From assembly GCF_036345155.1 (NCBI RefSeq), contig NZ_CP107772.1:620001-684000 (forward strand): DNA of 64,000 nt. Direction: 5' to 3'. Below are positions 55,166 through 64,000 of the stretch, piece by piece (position 1 is the stretch's first letter; each line of letters starts with the position of its first letter). The notes below the pieces were generated by a model that ran no database searches, was not told the origin of the DNA, and was given only the letters and a program-made list of their open reading frames with translations. The DNA is from Streptomyces sp. NBC_00582 (lineage in GTDB: Bacteria > Actinomycetota > Actinomycetes > Streptomycetales > Streptomycetaceae). The translations under genes were made by a program, and so were the position numbers.

Positions 55166-55417
55166 TCAGCCCGTGTGGACGCGGGGGCGGCGGGTGCGGT
55201 CCGGTTCGGCCTCGCGCAGGACCTCGCGGGTGACCGGGGCGACCTCGCCCTGGCCGAAGAGGAAGACCCGCAGGAAGTTGGCGAACGGGCCGCCCTCGGT
55301 CCACTCGAAGTAGATGTTCGGGAGGCAGCCGGTGGCGTCGCGGGCGTGGAGGAGGAGGGCGGCCAGGACGTTGGGATGGAGCTCTGCGCCGCCGCCTCGG
55401 GGCCACCCTGCCCGCAC
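55166..55417 (-). pseudogene. C-terminal tail of an APC-type permease
   Basis: Minus-strand [20 protein letters not shown] and [30 protein letters not shown] match, as I recall, the cytosolic tail of Streptomyces APC-family permeases often encoded next to kdp. The membrane part is missing; at about 55390 the sequence turns into a plus-strand membrane-protein fragment. Confidence 0.6.
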
Positions 55418-56060
55418 GGCTGCGTCTCAGGTCGGCGCTGGTCGACTACCGCAGGGCGACGGACCTCCTCCAGCGCAAGCTCCTGCCGGCGTCGCGCTCC
55501 CTGGTGTCCTCCAACGACGGTGCCTTCAGCGCCGAGTACACCGCCACCCGCTCCACCCCGCCCACCGAGCTGGCCGCGACCGTCGCGCTCGGGATCCTGC
55601 TGCTCGCCGTCCTCGGCGGCCTTCAGTGGTACCTGGCCTGCCGCTTCCGGCGGATCCTCAACCCGGGCGTCCTCGCCGCCACCGTCTGCACCCTGCTCGC
55701 GGTGCTGCTCGGCGCCCAGATGCTGTCCGCCTCCGCGGAGCACCTGCGCGGCGCCCGCCGGGACGCCCTCGACTCCGTCGTGGCCCTGTCCCGTGCCCGC
55801 GCGATCGCGTCCGACGCGAACGCCGACGAGAGCCGCTACCTCCTCGACCCCGGCCGCCGCGACCGGTACGCGCGCTGGTTCCTCGCCAAGTCCCAGCAGC
55901 TGTACGGCCTGAAGGGCGCGACTCTGTCGACGTACGACGCCGCTCTCGCCACCACCTGGCAGGCGTACGAGTCCGACGACCACGACCTGCGCATCACCGG
56001 CGAGTTCCGGCGCGAGCTGGACAACATCACCTTCCCCGGCGAGCGGGCTGCGGCGCGCAG
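55390..56060 (+). pseudogene. Truncated membrane protein of Streptomyces type
   Basis: Plus-strand SALVDYRRATDLLQRKLLPA, TELAATVALGILLLAVLGGLQWYLACRFRRILNPGVLAATVCTLLAVLLGAQMLSASAEHLRGARRDALDSVVALSRARAIASDANADESRYLLDPGR: two membrane helices and the conserved DESRYLLDP of secreted/sensor-like Streptomyces membrane proteins. The first 150-200 residues are missing and the frame breaks after about 56050. The tail (56060-56264) belongs to something else unrecognised. Confidence 0.6.
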
Positions 56061-56312
56061 ATACACGCCCCGAAGGGCGCGTGGGCCGCGTGGGGCCCCG
56101 GTGTGCCCCTGGTCCTGCCGGCCTCCGGGCGGCGCCGCACCCTGGGCCGTCCGATCGCCGCCTACGTCCGTGAGGTCATGGCCTCGGAGCCGACGGCCGT
56201 CGCCCATGCCGGACGGCGCGAGACCGACGCGGTCGTCTGCCGGCTCCGTTTCCGGCTGCTGTGAGTGACGTCCCGCGCTGTCACGGGCGGCTCGCCCACC
56301 AGCGGAACAGGT

Positions 56313-56365
56313 GCCGTAAGAGTCCCGTCAAGGGTGCGGTCGTCGCCGTATGAGAGCCGTCAAGG
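56313..56365. promoter_or_regulatory. 21-bp direct repeat upstream of kdp, probable KdpE site
   Basis: Two copies, 56313-56333 and 56345-56365, 32 bp apart, 18 of 21 bases identical; each begins GCCGTA and ends CCGTCAAGG. It lies about 80 bp before the first small ORF of the operon. OmpR-family regulators such as KdpE bind direct repeats spaced by helical turns. Confidence 0.6.
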
Positions 56366-56445
56366 CCGTTCGGATCCGGCCATACAGGCGGTTTCCTCTA
56401 ACCGTCCGCTCTTCTTCTTTCGAACCTCACTCCAGGGAGTTCGCG

Positions 56446-56529
56446 ATGGCCGATCTGGCCTTCGTCCTCACCACGCTCGCGGTGTTCGCGCTGGTGGCCC
56501 TCGTCGCCAAGGGGGTGACCAAGCTGTGA
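56446..56529 (+). CDS. Small single-span membrane protein leading kdp
   Basis: 27 residues: MADLAFVLTTLAVFALVALVA and KGVTKL, one hydrophobic helix and a basic end. Small ORFs of this kind are found before kdpF in Streptomyces. Its stop overlaps the kdpF start (GTGA), suggesting coupled translation. GGGAG lies nine bases before the ATG. Confidence 0.65.
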   Translation: MADLAFVLTTLAVFALVALVAKGVTKL

Positions 56530-56615
56530 CCGCCGAGAACATCGTCGGCCTGGTCGTGGCCGTCGCCCTGCTCGGCTATCTCGTCCTCGCCCTGATCTTC
56601 CCGGAGAGGTTCTGA
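56526..56615 (+). CDS. kdpF: KdpF, small subunit of the potassium pump
   Basis: 29 residues, GTG start: [20 protein letters not shown] then LALIFPERF, a single membrane helix ending in the conserved (P)E(R/K)F. Stabilises KdpABC. Followed directly by kdpA (ATG one base after the stop). Confidence 0.9.
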   Translation: MTAENIVGLVVAVALLGYLVLALIFPERF

Positions 56616-56616
56616 G

Positions 56617-58281
56617 ATGGGTCCCGTCCTCGCCGGCGTGCTCCAGTTGCTGGCCCTCATGGCGGCGCTGGCGCTCGCCTACGTCCCGCTCGGCACCTAC
56701 ATGGCCAGGGTCTACTCCTCCGACCGGCACTGGCGGGTCGAGAAGTGGATCTACAAGGGCATCGGCGCCGACCCGGACACCGAGATGCGCTGGCCGGCGT
56801 ATCTGCGGGGCGTGCTCGCCTTCTCGGCTGTCAGCGTCGTCTTCCTCTATCTGCTGCAGCGGCTCCAGGGCGTCCTGCCCGGTTCGCTGGGCTTCGAGGC
56901 CATCGACCCGGACCAGGCGTTCAACACGGCCGCGTCGTTTGTGACGAACACCAACTGGCAGTCGTACTACGGCGAGCAGGCCATGGGGCACCTCGTGCAG
57001 ACGGCCGGGCTGGCCGTGCAGAACTTCGTCTCGGCGGCCGTGGGTATCGCGGTGGCGGTCGCGCTGGTGCGCGGGTTCGCCCGCTCGCGCACCGGTGAAC
57101 TGGGCAACTTCTGGTCCGACATGGTGCGTGGTGTCACCCGCGTCCTGCTGCCGGGTGCCTTCCTCGCGGCGATCGTGCTGGTGGCGTGTGGCGCGATCCA
57201 GAACTTCTCCGGCATCCACGAGGTCGGGCAGTTCATGGGTGGGCAGCAGCAGTGGAACGGCGGCGCGGTGGCCTCGCAGGAGGCCATCAAGGAGCTCGGC
57301 ACCAACGGCGGCGGCTACTTCAACGCCAACTCCGCGCATCCCTTCGAGAACCCCACCCCGTTCACCAACCTCTTCGAGATCTTCCTGCTGCTGGTGATCC
57401 CGTTCGCGCTGACGCGCACCTTCGGTGTCATGGTCGGCTCGGTCAAGCAGGGGTACGCGATCCTCGCGACGATGGCGACGATCTGGGTCGGCTTCGTCGC
57501 CCTGATGATGTGGACCGAGTTCGCCCACCACGGCCCGGCGCTCCAGATCGCCGGTGGGGCGATGGAGGGCAAGGAGGTCCGCTTCGGCGTCGGTTCGTCG
57601 TCGATCTTCGCGGTGTCGACGACGCTGACCTCGACCGGCGCCGTGGACTCCTTCCACTCCTCCTTCACCGGCCTCGGCGGCGGTATCACCCTGCTCGGCA
57701 TGATGCTGGGCGAGATCGCGCCCGGCGGCACCGGCTCCGGCCTGTACGGCATGCTGATCATGGCGGTCATCGCGGTGTTCATCGCTGGTCTGATGGTCGG
57801 CCGCACCCCCGAGTACCTGGGCAAGAAGATCGGCACCCGCGAGATCAAGCTCGCCGCCTGCTACCTCCTCATCACCCCGGCCCTGGTGCTCGTCTTCACC
57901 GCCATGGCGATGGCGCTGCCCACCCCGGCGCACTCGATGACCAACTCCGGCGCGCACGGCTTCTCCGAGATCCTGTACGCCTACACGTCCGGCGCCAACA
58001 ACAACGGTTCGGCCTTCGCCGGTCTGAACGCGGACACGCAGTGGTTCAACACCACGATCGGGCTGGCGATGATCCTGGGCCGGTTCCTGCCCATGATCTT
58101 CGTGCTGGCGCTTGCCGGCTCGCTCGCCGAGCAGCGGCCGGTACCGGTGACCGCGGGCACCCTGCGCACCGAGAAACCGCTGTTCACCGGCCTGCTGGTC
58201 GGCGCGATCCTGATCATCACCGGTCTGACGTACTTTCCGGCCCTCGCACTGGGCCCGCTGGCCGAGGGGCTGGCGACATGA
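56617..58281 (+). CDS. kdpA: KdpA, potassium-binding subunit of the Kdp ATPase
   Basis: 554 residues, about ten membrane helices. Selectivity-loop segments are visible in [44 protein letters not shown] and [16 protein letters not shown], as in K+-channel-like KdpA proteins. Passes K+ to KdpB. Its stop overlaps the kdpB start (ATGA). Confidence 0.97.
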   Translation: MGPVLAGVLQLLALMAALALAYVPLGTYMARVYSSDRHWRVEKWIYKGIGADPDTEMRWPAYLRGVLAFSAVSVVFLYLLQRLQGVLPGSLGFEAIDPDQAFNTAASFVTNTNWQSYYGEQAMGHLVQTAGLAVQNFVSAAVGIAVAVALVRGFARSRTGELGNFWSDMVRGVTRVLLPGAFLAAIVLVACGAIQNFSGIHEVGQFMGGQQQWNGGAVASQEAIKELGTNGGGYFNANSAHPFENPTPFTNLFEIFLLLVIPFALTRTFGVMVGSVKQGYAILATMATIWVGFVALMMWTEFAHHGPALQIAGGAMEGKEVRFGVGSSSIFAVSTTLTSTGAVDSFHSSFTGLGGGITLLGMMLGEIAPGGTGSGLYGMLIMAVIAVFIAGLMVGRTPEYLGKKIGTREIKLAACYLLITPALVLVFTAMAMALPTPAHSMTNSGAHGFSEILYAYTSGANNNGSAFAGLNADTQWFNTTIGLAMILGRFLPMIFVLALAGSLAEQRPVPVTAGTLRTEKPLFTGLLVGAILIITGLTYFPALALGPLAEGLAT

Positions 58282-60410
58282 CCACCGACACGACGAAGCA
58301 AGGGACCTCGATGTCCACAGCCACCCCGGCCCGGGCGCCGCACAGCGACGTACCCTCCGGGCACAAGCCCGCCGAAGGCCGTGTGGGCGCGGGACTCTTC
58401 GATCCCCAGCAGCTTGTGAAGTCCCTGCCGGACGCCTTCCGCAAGCTCGACCCGCGGGTGATGGTCACGTCGCCCGTGATGTTCGTGGTGTGGATCGGGT
58501 CCGTGCTGACCACGGTGTTCTCCTTCAAGGACCCCGGTGACTGGTTCGGCTGGACCATCAGCGCCTGGCTGTGGCTGACGGTCGTGTTCGCCAACCTGGC
58601 GGAGGCGGTCGCCGAGGGCCGCGGCAAGGCCCAGGCCGACACCCTGCGCAAGGCCAAGACCGACACAGTCGCCCGGCGCCTGACCGGGGACGTCGAGGAG
58701 CGGGTCCCGGGCACCGATCTGAGGATCGGTGATCTGGTCGTCTGCGAGGCCGGGGACGTCATCCCCGGCGACGGTGACGTCGTCGAAGGCGTCGCCTCCG
58801 TCGACGAGTCGGCGATCACGGGTGAATCGGCGCCGGTGATCCGTGAGTCCGGCGGTGACCGCTCGGCCGTCACCGGCGGGACGAAGGTGCTCTCCGACCG
58901 GATCGTCATCAAGATCACGACGAAGCCGGGCGAGACCTTCATCGACCGGATGATCAACCTGGTCGAGGGCGCGGCCCGGCAGAAGACGCCCAACGAGATC
59001 GCGCTGAACATCCTGCTCGCCTCGCTGACGATCGTGTTCCTGCTCGCCTGCGCCACCCTGCCGCCCTTCGCCGACTACGCCGGCACCCACCTGACGATGG
59101 TCGTGCTGGTGGCCCTGCTGGTCTGTCTGATCCCGACGACGATCGGCGCACTGCTGTCGGCGATCGGCATCGCGGGCATGGACCGGCTGGTCCAGCGCAA
59201 CGTCCTGGCCATGTCCGGCCGCGCGGTCGAGGCGGCGGGCGATGTGTCCACGCTGCTCCTGGACAAGACCGGCACCATCACGCTCGGCAACCGGCAGGCC
59301 TCCGAGTTCGTCCCGGTGAGCGGGACGACCGAGGCCGAGGTGGCCGACGCCGCCCAGCTGTCGTCACTGGCCGACGAGACCCCCGAGGGCCGCTCCATCG
59401 TCGTACTCGCGAAGGAGAAGTACGGCCTGCGCGAGCGTCACCAGGGAGAACTCGCCGGAGCCGAGTGGATCGCCTTCACCGCCCAGACCCGGATGTCGGG
59501 CGTGGACGTCGACGGCCGGAAGATCCGCAAGGGCGCCGCGGGATCGGTCGTCGCATGGGTGAAGGAACAGGGCGGTGAAGTCGCCGGGGGTGCCACGGAG
59601 TTGACGGACCGTATCTCCGAGGCGGGCGGCACACCGCTGCTCGTCGCGATCGAGGACGCCGACGGCGCTCGTGTCCTGGGCGTCATCCACCTCAAGGACG
59701 TCGTCAAGGACGGCATGCGCGAACGGTTCGACGAACTGCGCCGCATGGGCATCAAGACGATCATGATCACCGGGGACAACCCGCTGACAGCCAGGGCGAT
59801 CGCCGAGGAGGCCGGCGTCGACGACTTCCTCGCCGAGGCCACCCCCGAGGACAAGATGGCCCTCATCAAGCGCGAGCAGGCCGGCGGCAAGCTCGTCGCG
59901 ATGACCGGCGACGGCACCAACGACGCGCCCGCGCTGGCCCAGGCGGACGTCGGCGTGGCGATGAACACGGGCACGTCGGCCGCCAAGGAGGCCGGCAACA
60001 TGGTCGACCTCGACTCCAACCCGACCAAGCTCATCGAGATCGTCGAGATCGGCAAGCAACTCCTCATCACCCGGGGCGCCCTGACGACCTTCTCGATCGC
60101 CAACGACGTCGCCAAGTACTTCGCGATCATTCCGGCGTTGTTCGCGGCCGTCTACCCGGGCCTCGACAAGCTCAACATCATGGGCCTGTCCTCGCCCGAC
60201 TCCGCGATCCTCTCCGCCGTCGTCTTCAACGCGCTGATCATCATCGCCCTGGTGCCGCTGTCCCTGAAGGGCGTGCGGTACCGGCCGGTGAGCGCCGACA
60301 GGATGCTGCGGCGCAACCTGACGATCTACGGCATCGGCGGACTGATCGCCCCGTTCATCGGCATCAAGCTCATCGACCTGCTCCTCTCCCTCATCCCCGG
60401 AATCGGTTGA
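58278..60410 (+). CDS. kdpB: KdpB, P-type ATPase subunit
   Basis: 710 residues. Phosphorylated D329 in [15 protein letters not shown] in the actuator domain ([11 protein letters not shown]), [10 protein letters not shown] and [22 protein letters not shown] in the P domain. Energises K+ uptake at very low external K+. N-terminal extension of about 30 residues is Pro/Ala-rich. The stop is five bases before kdpC. Confidence 0.97.
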   Translation: MTTDTTKQGTSMSTATPARAPHSDVPSGHKPAEGRVGAGLFDPQQLVKSLPDAFRKLDPRVMVTSPVMFVVWIGSVLTTVFSFKDPGDWFGWTISAWLWLTVVFANLAEAVAEGRGKAQADTLRKAKTDTVARRLTGDVEERVPGTDLRIGDLVVCEAGDVIPGDGDVVEGVASVDESAITGESAPVIRESGGDRSAVTGGTKVLSDRIVIKITTKPGETFIDRMINLVEGAARQKTPNEIALNILLASLTIVFLLACATLPPFADYAGTHLTMVVLVALLVCLIPTTIGALLSAIGIAGMDRLVQRNVLAMSGRAVEAAGDVSTLLLDKTGTITLGNRQASEFVPVSGTTEAEVADAAQLSSLADETPEGRSIVVLAKEKYGLRERHQGELAGAEWIAFTAQTRMSGVDVDGRKIRKGAAGSVVAWVKEQGGEVAGGATELTDRISEAGGTPLLVAIEDADGARVLGVIHLKDVVKDGMRERFDELRRMGIKTIMITGDNPLTARAIAEEAGVDDFLAEATPEDKMALIKREQAGGKLVAMTGDGTNDAPALAQADVGVAMNTGTSAAKEAGNMVDLDSNPTKLIEIVEIGKQLLITRGALTTFSIANDVAKYFAIIPALFAAVYPGLDKLNIMGLSSPDSAILSAVVFNALIIIALVPLSLKGVRYRPVSADRMLRRNLTIYGIGGLIAPFIGIKLIDLLLSLIPGIG

Positions 60411-60415
60411 TCGCC

Positions 60416-61084
60416 ATGCACAACTCCCTGTCGAACACGGTCAGGTTGCTCGGGGCGGGCCTCAGGGCCCTCCTGGTGCTGACCCTGGTGACCGGCGTCC
60501 TCTACCCGCTCCTCGTCACGAGCGTCGCCCAGGGCCTGTTCAGCGGCAAGGCGAACGGCTCCGAGATCAAGGCGAACGGCGAGGTCGTCGGCTCCTCCCT
60601 CATCGGGCAGGCGTACAACCTGCCGCTGAAGAAGGGCCAGGAGACACCCGAGCCCGACCTGAAGTGGTTCCAGGGCCGCCCGCAGAACGGCCTCGGCACC
60701 AACAGCGTCAACACCCGGTACAAGCTGATCCTCTCCGGCGCCACCAACCGGGCCGCCGACAACAAGGACCTGATCGACTGGGTGACCGCCGCCAAGGCCG
60801 CCGTGATCAAGGACAACTCGACCGCCGACCACAAGGTCAGGCCGTCCGAGGTCCCCGCCGACGCCGTCACCTCCTCCGGCTCCGGACTGGACCCGGACAT
60901 CTCCCTGCAGTACGCGGACCTCCAGGTCCACCGGGTCGCGGAGAGGAACGGCCTGCCCGTCGCCCAGGTGGAGAAGCTGGTCGACGAGCACACCGAGGGC
61001 CGCACCCTCGGCTTCATCGGCGAGCCCCGGGTGAACGTCCTCGAACTCAACGTCGCGCTCAAGGACCTCCTGGCGAAGAGCTGA
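60416..61084 (+). CDS. kdpC: KdpC, chaperone subunit of the Kdp ATPase
   Basis: 222 residues. One N-terminal membrane helix (LRALLVLTLVTGVLYPLLVT) and the conserved SGSGLDPDIS with QYADLQVHRVAERNGL and GEPRVNVLELN. Increases ATP affinity of KdpB. ATG at 60416 preferred to the upstream TTG at 60407. Confidence 0.96.
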   Translation: MHNSLSNTVRLLGAGLRALLVLTLVTGVLYPLLVTSVAQGLFSGKANGSEIKANGEVVGSSLIGQAYNLPLKKGQETPEPDLKWFQGRPQNGLGTNSVNTRYKLILSGATNRAADNKDLIDWVTAAKAAVIKDNSTADHKVRPSEVPADAVTSSGSGLDPDISLQYADLQVHRVAERNGLPVAQVEKLVDEHTEGRTLGFIGEPRVNVLELNVALKDLLAKS

Positions 61085-61195
61085 TGGCGTTACCCCACCG
61101 ACACGGGAGTTGGCGGCCCGGAAGCGATCCGGGACCGCCGGCTCCCGCCGTCACAGCCGGTACGGCCCGACGTACGACACGAAAGGCGCACGCCC

Positions 61196-61879
61196 ATGAC
61201 AAGGGTGCTGGTGGTGGAGGACGACCCGCAGCTCGTACGAGCCCTCATCATCAATCTCCAGGCACGCCGGTACGGGGTGGACGCGGCCCCCGACGGCGCC
61301 ACCGCGCTCCGGCTCGCGGCCGCCCGTCAGCCCGACGTCGTCATGCTCGACCTCGGGCTGCCCGACATGGACGGCGTCGAGGTCATCAAGGGGCTGCGCG
61401 GCTGGACCCGCGTCCCGATCCTGGTGCTGTCCGCCCGACAGGCGTCCGACGAGAAGGTAGCCGCGCTCGACGCGGGCGCCGACGACTACGTCACCAAGCC
61501 GTTCAGCATGGACGAACTGCTGGCCCGGCTGCGGGCCGCGGTCCGCCGTACCGAGGAGACCCCGCTCGCGTCCGGGGCCAAGCTGGTGGAAACGGCCGAC
61601 TTCACCATCGACCTGCTGGCCAAGAAGGCCGTACGCCAGGGCCGCGACATCCGCCTCACACCGACCGAGTGGCACCTGCTGGAGATCCTGGTCACCAACC
61701 CGGGCCGGCTGATCACCCAGAAGCAGCTGCTCCAGGACGTCTGGGGCGCCTCCCAGAGCAACAAGACCAACTATCTGCGCGTCTACATGGCCCAGCTGCG
61801 GCGCAAGCTGGAATCGGACCCCTCCCACCCCCGCCATCTCATCACCGAGCCCGGTATGGGCTACCGCTTCGAAGCGTGA
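61196..61879 (+). CDS. kdpE: KdpE response regulator
   Basis: 227 residues. Receiver with phospho-Asp D52 in VVMLDLGLP, K in DYVTKPF, and an OmpR-type winged-helix domain (LTPTEWHLLEILVTNPGRLI ... SNKTNYLRVYMAQLRRKLE). Activates kdp at low K+. It follows kdpC by 111 bp with no kdpD between; its kinase must be encoded elsewhere or be lost. Confidence 0.95.
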   Translation: MTRVLVVEDDPQLVRALIINLQARRYGVDAAPDGATALRLAAARQPDVVMLDLGLPDMDGVEVIKGLRGWTRVPILVLSARQASDEKVAALDAGADDYVTKPFSMDELLARLRAAVRRTEETPLASGAKLVETADFTIDLLAKKAVRQGRDIRLTPTEWHLLEILVTNPGRLITQKQLLQDVWGASQSNKTNYLRVYMAQLRRKLESDPSHPRHLITEPGMGYRFEA

Positions 61880-61939
61880 ACTTCTCAGCATGATGTACCT
61901 GACCTTCGTTTGCTGGACGAGATCCGGCCGGGTCGATCA

Positions 61940-62821
61940 TCACGGCGCGGAGAACAGACCGTGCTGCCCCGGAGGCGAGGAGCCGTCGGTGTGGACGCCG
62001 TTCGTGACCCGCAGGAACTCCAGCTTTTCCGCGTCGGCGGAACCCGCGGCCACCGTGTAGACGACGAGGCGGACGTCGCAGCCCGGGACGGTGAGCACGT
62101 CGCAGTCGCACGTCACCTCGCCGACCTGGGGGTGCACGACGGTCTTGCGGGCCGAGACGTGCGGACCGACCGCACCCTCGTCCCACAGCCGGGTGAACTC
62201 CGCGCTGTGGGAGCGCAGTTCCTCGACGAGGTCGATCAGTCCACGGTCGCGGGGGTAGGTGACGAGAGCCGTGCGCAGATCGGCGACGAGGGCGGGGCCC
62301 AGGGCGTCGCCGGCCTGGTGCACGGGCCAGGCCGCGAGCCCTGAGGGCCCTGCGGTGAAGACAGCGCGCACCAGGTTCCGCTCGACGTGGGTCCGTGCGC
62401 TGGGGTCGCCCAGCAGCACCGCCCATGCGGGGGTCCAGGACAGCAAGGTCCAGTCGGCGCTGAACACGCCCACGGGGAAGTCCCCGAGGCGAGCCAGCAT
62501 CCGTTGGACCCCTGCTGGAACATGTGTGGAGATCGTCCCTTCCTGGGGAGGGAGGAGGCCGGCCAGCCGGTAGGCGTAATCGCGCTCCACCGGTTGCAGC
62601 TGCAGGGCCCTGGCCAGGCTCGCGACGACCTGCGCCGAGGGGCTCGTGGCGCGCCCCTGCTCCAGTCGCACCACATAGTCGACCGACAGTCCTGCGAGCT
62701 CGGCCAGCTCCTCGCGTCGCAACCCCACCGCACGGCGTCCGGGCCGCGAGGTCCGCCCGACGTCGAGGGGAGAAAGCCGGTCGCGCCAGCGGCGCAATGC
62801 TGTGCCCAGGGTCTCGTCCAC
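61940..62821 (-). CDS. XRE regulator with MmyB-like ligand-binding domain (paralogue 4)
   Basis: 293 residues. HTH VGLRREELAELAGLSVDYVVRLEQGRATSPSAQVVASLARALQL, then MmyB-like domain (FPVGVFSADWTLLSWTPAWAVLLGDP ... FTRLWDEGAVGPH ... HPQVGEVTCDCDVLTVPGCDV). More distant from the three at 28-33 kb. Divergent from an SDR gene that it probably controls. Confidence 0.9.
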   Translation of the reverse strand: MDETLGTALRRWRDRLSPLDVGRTSRPGRRAVGLRREELAELAGLSVDYVVRLEQGRATSPSAQVVASLARALQLQPVERDYAYRLAGLLPPQEGTISTHVPAGVQRMLARLGDFPVGVFSADWTLLSWTPAWAVLLGDPSARTHVERNLVRAVFTAGPSGLAAWPVHQAGDALGPALVADLRTALVTYPRDRGLIDLVEELRSHSAEFTRLWDEGAVGPHVSARKTVVHPQVGEVTCDCDVLTVPGCDVRLVVYTVAAGSADAEKLEFLRVTNGVHTDGSSPPGQHGLFSAP

Positions 62822-62880
62822 TCGACCATTGTGTCCGCCGTGCAGCCGTCGTGCCTGGTACTGGCCGTCCTACCGTCGCA

Positions 62881-62899
62881 GGGGGCACTGGTTGTCCCC
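62881..62899. promoter_or_regulatory. G4/C4-bounded motif, copy H, between paralogue 4 and the SDR gene
   Basis: GGGGGCACTGGTTGTCCCC, 24 bp before the SDR ATG and 59 bp before the regulator ATG. Same G4-x11-C4 outline as copies A, B, E and F but a different centre. Confidence 0.5.
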
Positions 62900-62923
62900 T
62901 CGTCACGGGCCGAGAGTGAACGC

Positions 62924-63619
62924 ATGACCACCACATTCATCACAGGAGCCAACAAGTCCCTCGGGTACGAGACCGCCCGCCGATTGACCGAGGCCGGCCA
63001 CACCGTCCTCATCGGTGCGCGTGATCCGGAGCGCGGCCAGGCTGCCGCCGACGCGCTCGGTGCCCGTTTCGTCCAGATCGATGTGACGGACGACGCGTCG
63101 GTGGCTGCGGCCGCCGCCGACATCGAGGCGCGCGAGGGCAGCATCGACGTCCTGATCAACAACGCCGGTGTCTTCGGGACGCACAGCCCCGCCGACCGGA
63201 TCACGGCCGCTGACGCCAGTGAGGTGTTCGAGGTCAATGTCGTGGGGATCGTCCGGGTGACGCACGCGTTCCTGCCTCTGCTGCGCAAGTCAGCGAGCCC
63301 GGTGATCGTCAATGTGTCCAGCGGCATGGGGTCGTTCGCGGCCACCCACGACGCCGAGCGCGTCGAGTCGAGGAACCTCGCGCCGCTCTACACCGCGTCG
63401 AAGGCCGCGGTGACCATGCTGACCACGCAGTACGCGAAGTCGTGGCCGGACGTGAGAGTGAACGCGGCCGACCCGGGCTACACCGCGACCGACTTCAACG
63501 GGCACAGCGGCCCGCAGACGGTGACCGAGGGCACCGACGCGATCGTCGAACTCGCCACCATCGGGGCGGACGGCCCGACCGGAACCTTCCGGGACCGTCA
63601 CGGTGAGATGGCCTGGTGA
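62924..63619 (+). CDS. Short-chain dehydrogenase/reductase
   Basis: 231 residues. Cofactor loop TFITGANKSLGYETARRL (TGxxxxxG), NNAG in DVLINNAGVFG, catalytic S in NVSSGMG and YxxxK in LYTASKAAVTML. Oxidises or reduces a small carbonyl/alcohol. Divergent from paralogue 4. Confidence 0.92.
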   Translation: MTTTFITGANKSLGYETARRLTEAGHTVLIGARDPERGQAAADALGARFVQIDVTDDASVAAAAADIEAREGSIDVLINNAGVFGTHSPADRITAADASEVFEVNVVGIVRVTHAFLPLLRKSASPVIVNVSSGMGSFAATHDAERVESRNLAPLYTASKAAVTMLTTQYAKSWPDVRVNAADPGYTATDFNGHSGPQTVTEGTDAIVELATIGADGPTGTFRDRHGEMAW

Positions 63620-63654
63620 CCCGCCCCTGGGCCGGGGCCTTCCGGGCTCCAACT

Positions 63655-63671
63655 CCCCTGCACGGCAGGGG
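63655..63671 (+). terminator. Hairpin after the SDR gene
   Basis: CCCCTGC ACG GCAGGGG, 7-bp stem with a 3-base loop, followed by CGTTGTTC, 35 bp after the SDR stop. A second GC-rich stem lies just before it. Confidence 0.6.
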
Positions 63672-63700
63672 CGTTGTTCGATCCGCCGTACACACAGAGT

Positions 63701-63724
63701 CTTCACACAAAGGGCGATGTGAAG
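63701..63724. promoter_or_regulatory. Inverted repeat before the prenyltransferase gene
   Basis: CTTCACA (63701-63707) and TGTGAAG (63718-63724), perfect arms with a 10-bp spacer; TGAAGGT is repeated at 63720 and 63730. A TAGGGT -10-like element lies at 63751-63756, nine bases before the ATG, so the transcript may have almost no leader. Confidence 0.4.
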
Positions 63725-63764
63725 GTATCTGAAGGTTAAAGCAAGGGGCGTAGGGTGTCCGATC

Positions 63765-64000
63765 ATGCAAGGCCAGAACGACATCTCACGTTCCCCCCGT
63801 CTCGCCGATCTGGCGGCCCTCGTCCGCCTGCCCGCCGCGCTCAGCGTGCCCGGGGACGTGCTCGCCGGCGCGATGGCGAGCACCGGGCGCGTCCGCCCCC
63901 GTACCGCCGCCACGATGGCGTCGTCCGTCGCCCTCTACTGGGCCGGCATGGCGCTCAACGACTACGCGGACGCGACCGTGGACGCGGTGGAGCGCCCCGA
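63765..64000 (+). CDS. eboC: UbiA-family prenyltransferase, EboC-like, 3' end outside window
   Basis: First 78 residues, starting MQGQNDISRSPRLADLAALVRLPAALSVPGDVLAGAM; the first Asp-rich prenyl-diphosphate motif NDYADATVDAVERP is present. EboC proteins belong to a six-gene ebo cluster whose product is unknown, involved in exporting or making a prenylated compound. Assignment rests on N-terminal similarity only. Confidence 0.75.
   Translation, partial: MQGQNDISRSPRLADLAALVRLPAALSVPGDVLAGAMASTGRVRPRTAATMASSVALYWAGMALNDYADATVDAVERP

Noticed and set aside
63720..63736. TGAAGGT repeats as SARP heptamers
   Set aside because: SARP sites repeat every 11 bp; here the offset is 10 bp and the sequence does not match.

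Overview
The window is about 72% GC with strong third-position GC bias, purine-rich ribosome binding sites and protein families typical of Streptomyces. I read it as a Streptomyces (or very close relative) chromosome segment, probably an accessory arm. No tRNA, rRNA or CRISPR array was seen.

Layout. 1-11.1 kb: leftward biosynthetic operon: a 52-residue acidic protein, a DXS paralogue, a FAAL-ACP-C-A-PCP hybrid NRPS and a type I PKS (KS-AT-KR...) that runs off the left edge. This looks like an acyl-primed lipopeptide-polyketide pathway with its own isoprenoid-precursor (or acyloin) enzyme. 11.4-16.4 kb: gene graveyard (frameshifted serine hydrolase, IPT/TIG fragment abutting a WapI-type immunity fragment, SDR and thioesterase remnants) with intact DUF6000 and GNAT genes. 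16.4-21.9 kb: leftward alcohol dehydrogenase, ABM monooxygenase and serine hydrolase, then a flavin monooxygenase and an AraC regulator fused by a deletion, then a decayed ferredoxin-reductase-like gene. 22-24.6 kb: arsenic locus, arsM divergent from arsR-aqpS-arsC, with a palindromic operator.

25.4-38.4 kb: redox/electrophile-type catabolic genes (Cys-hydrolase, flavodoxin-like reductase, SnoaL-like, DJ-1/PfpI, quinone oxidoreductase, CMD protein, alcohol dehydrogenase, NhaP antiporter, amidohydrolase, aldo/keto reductase) around three paralogous XRE regulators with MmyB-like ligand-binding domains. Their promoters share a G4/C4-bounded motif; two copies lie exactly 33 nt before the start codons of two of the regulators. 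A fourth regulator of the family, at 62 kb, is divergent from an SDR gene and has a similar site. 38.4-42.5 kb: more fragments, a DJ-1/TetR pair with LmrA/YxaF-like operators, and a VOC protein.

42.6-50.8 kb: sugar locus: secreted glycoside hydrolase with carbohydrate-binding modules, remnant of a second hydrolase, an ABC importer without its own ATPase, and a LacI regulator with palindromic operators. 51-56.3 kb: IS701-type transposase remnant, hypothetical genes, two truncated membrane proteins. 56.4-61.9 kb: kdp potassium-uptake operon (small ORF-kdpF-A-B-C-kdpE) with no kdpD between kdpC and kdpE. 62-64 kb: regulator/SDR pair and the start of an EboC-type UbiA prenyltransferase.

The unusual density of half-genes joined end to end in 11-56 kb points to repeated small deletions rather than one insertion event. 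All family assignments are from motif reading without database searches.
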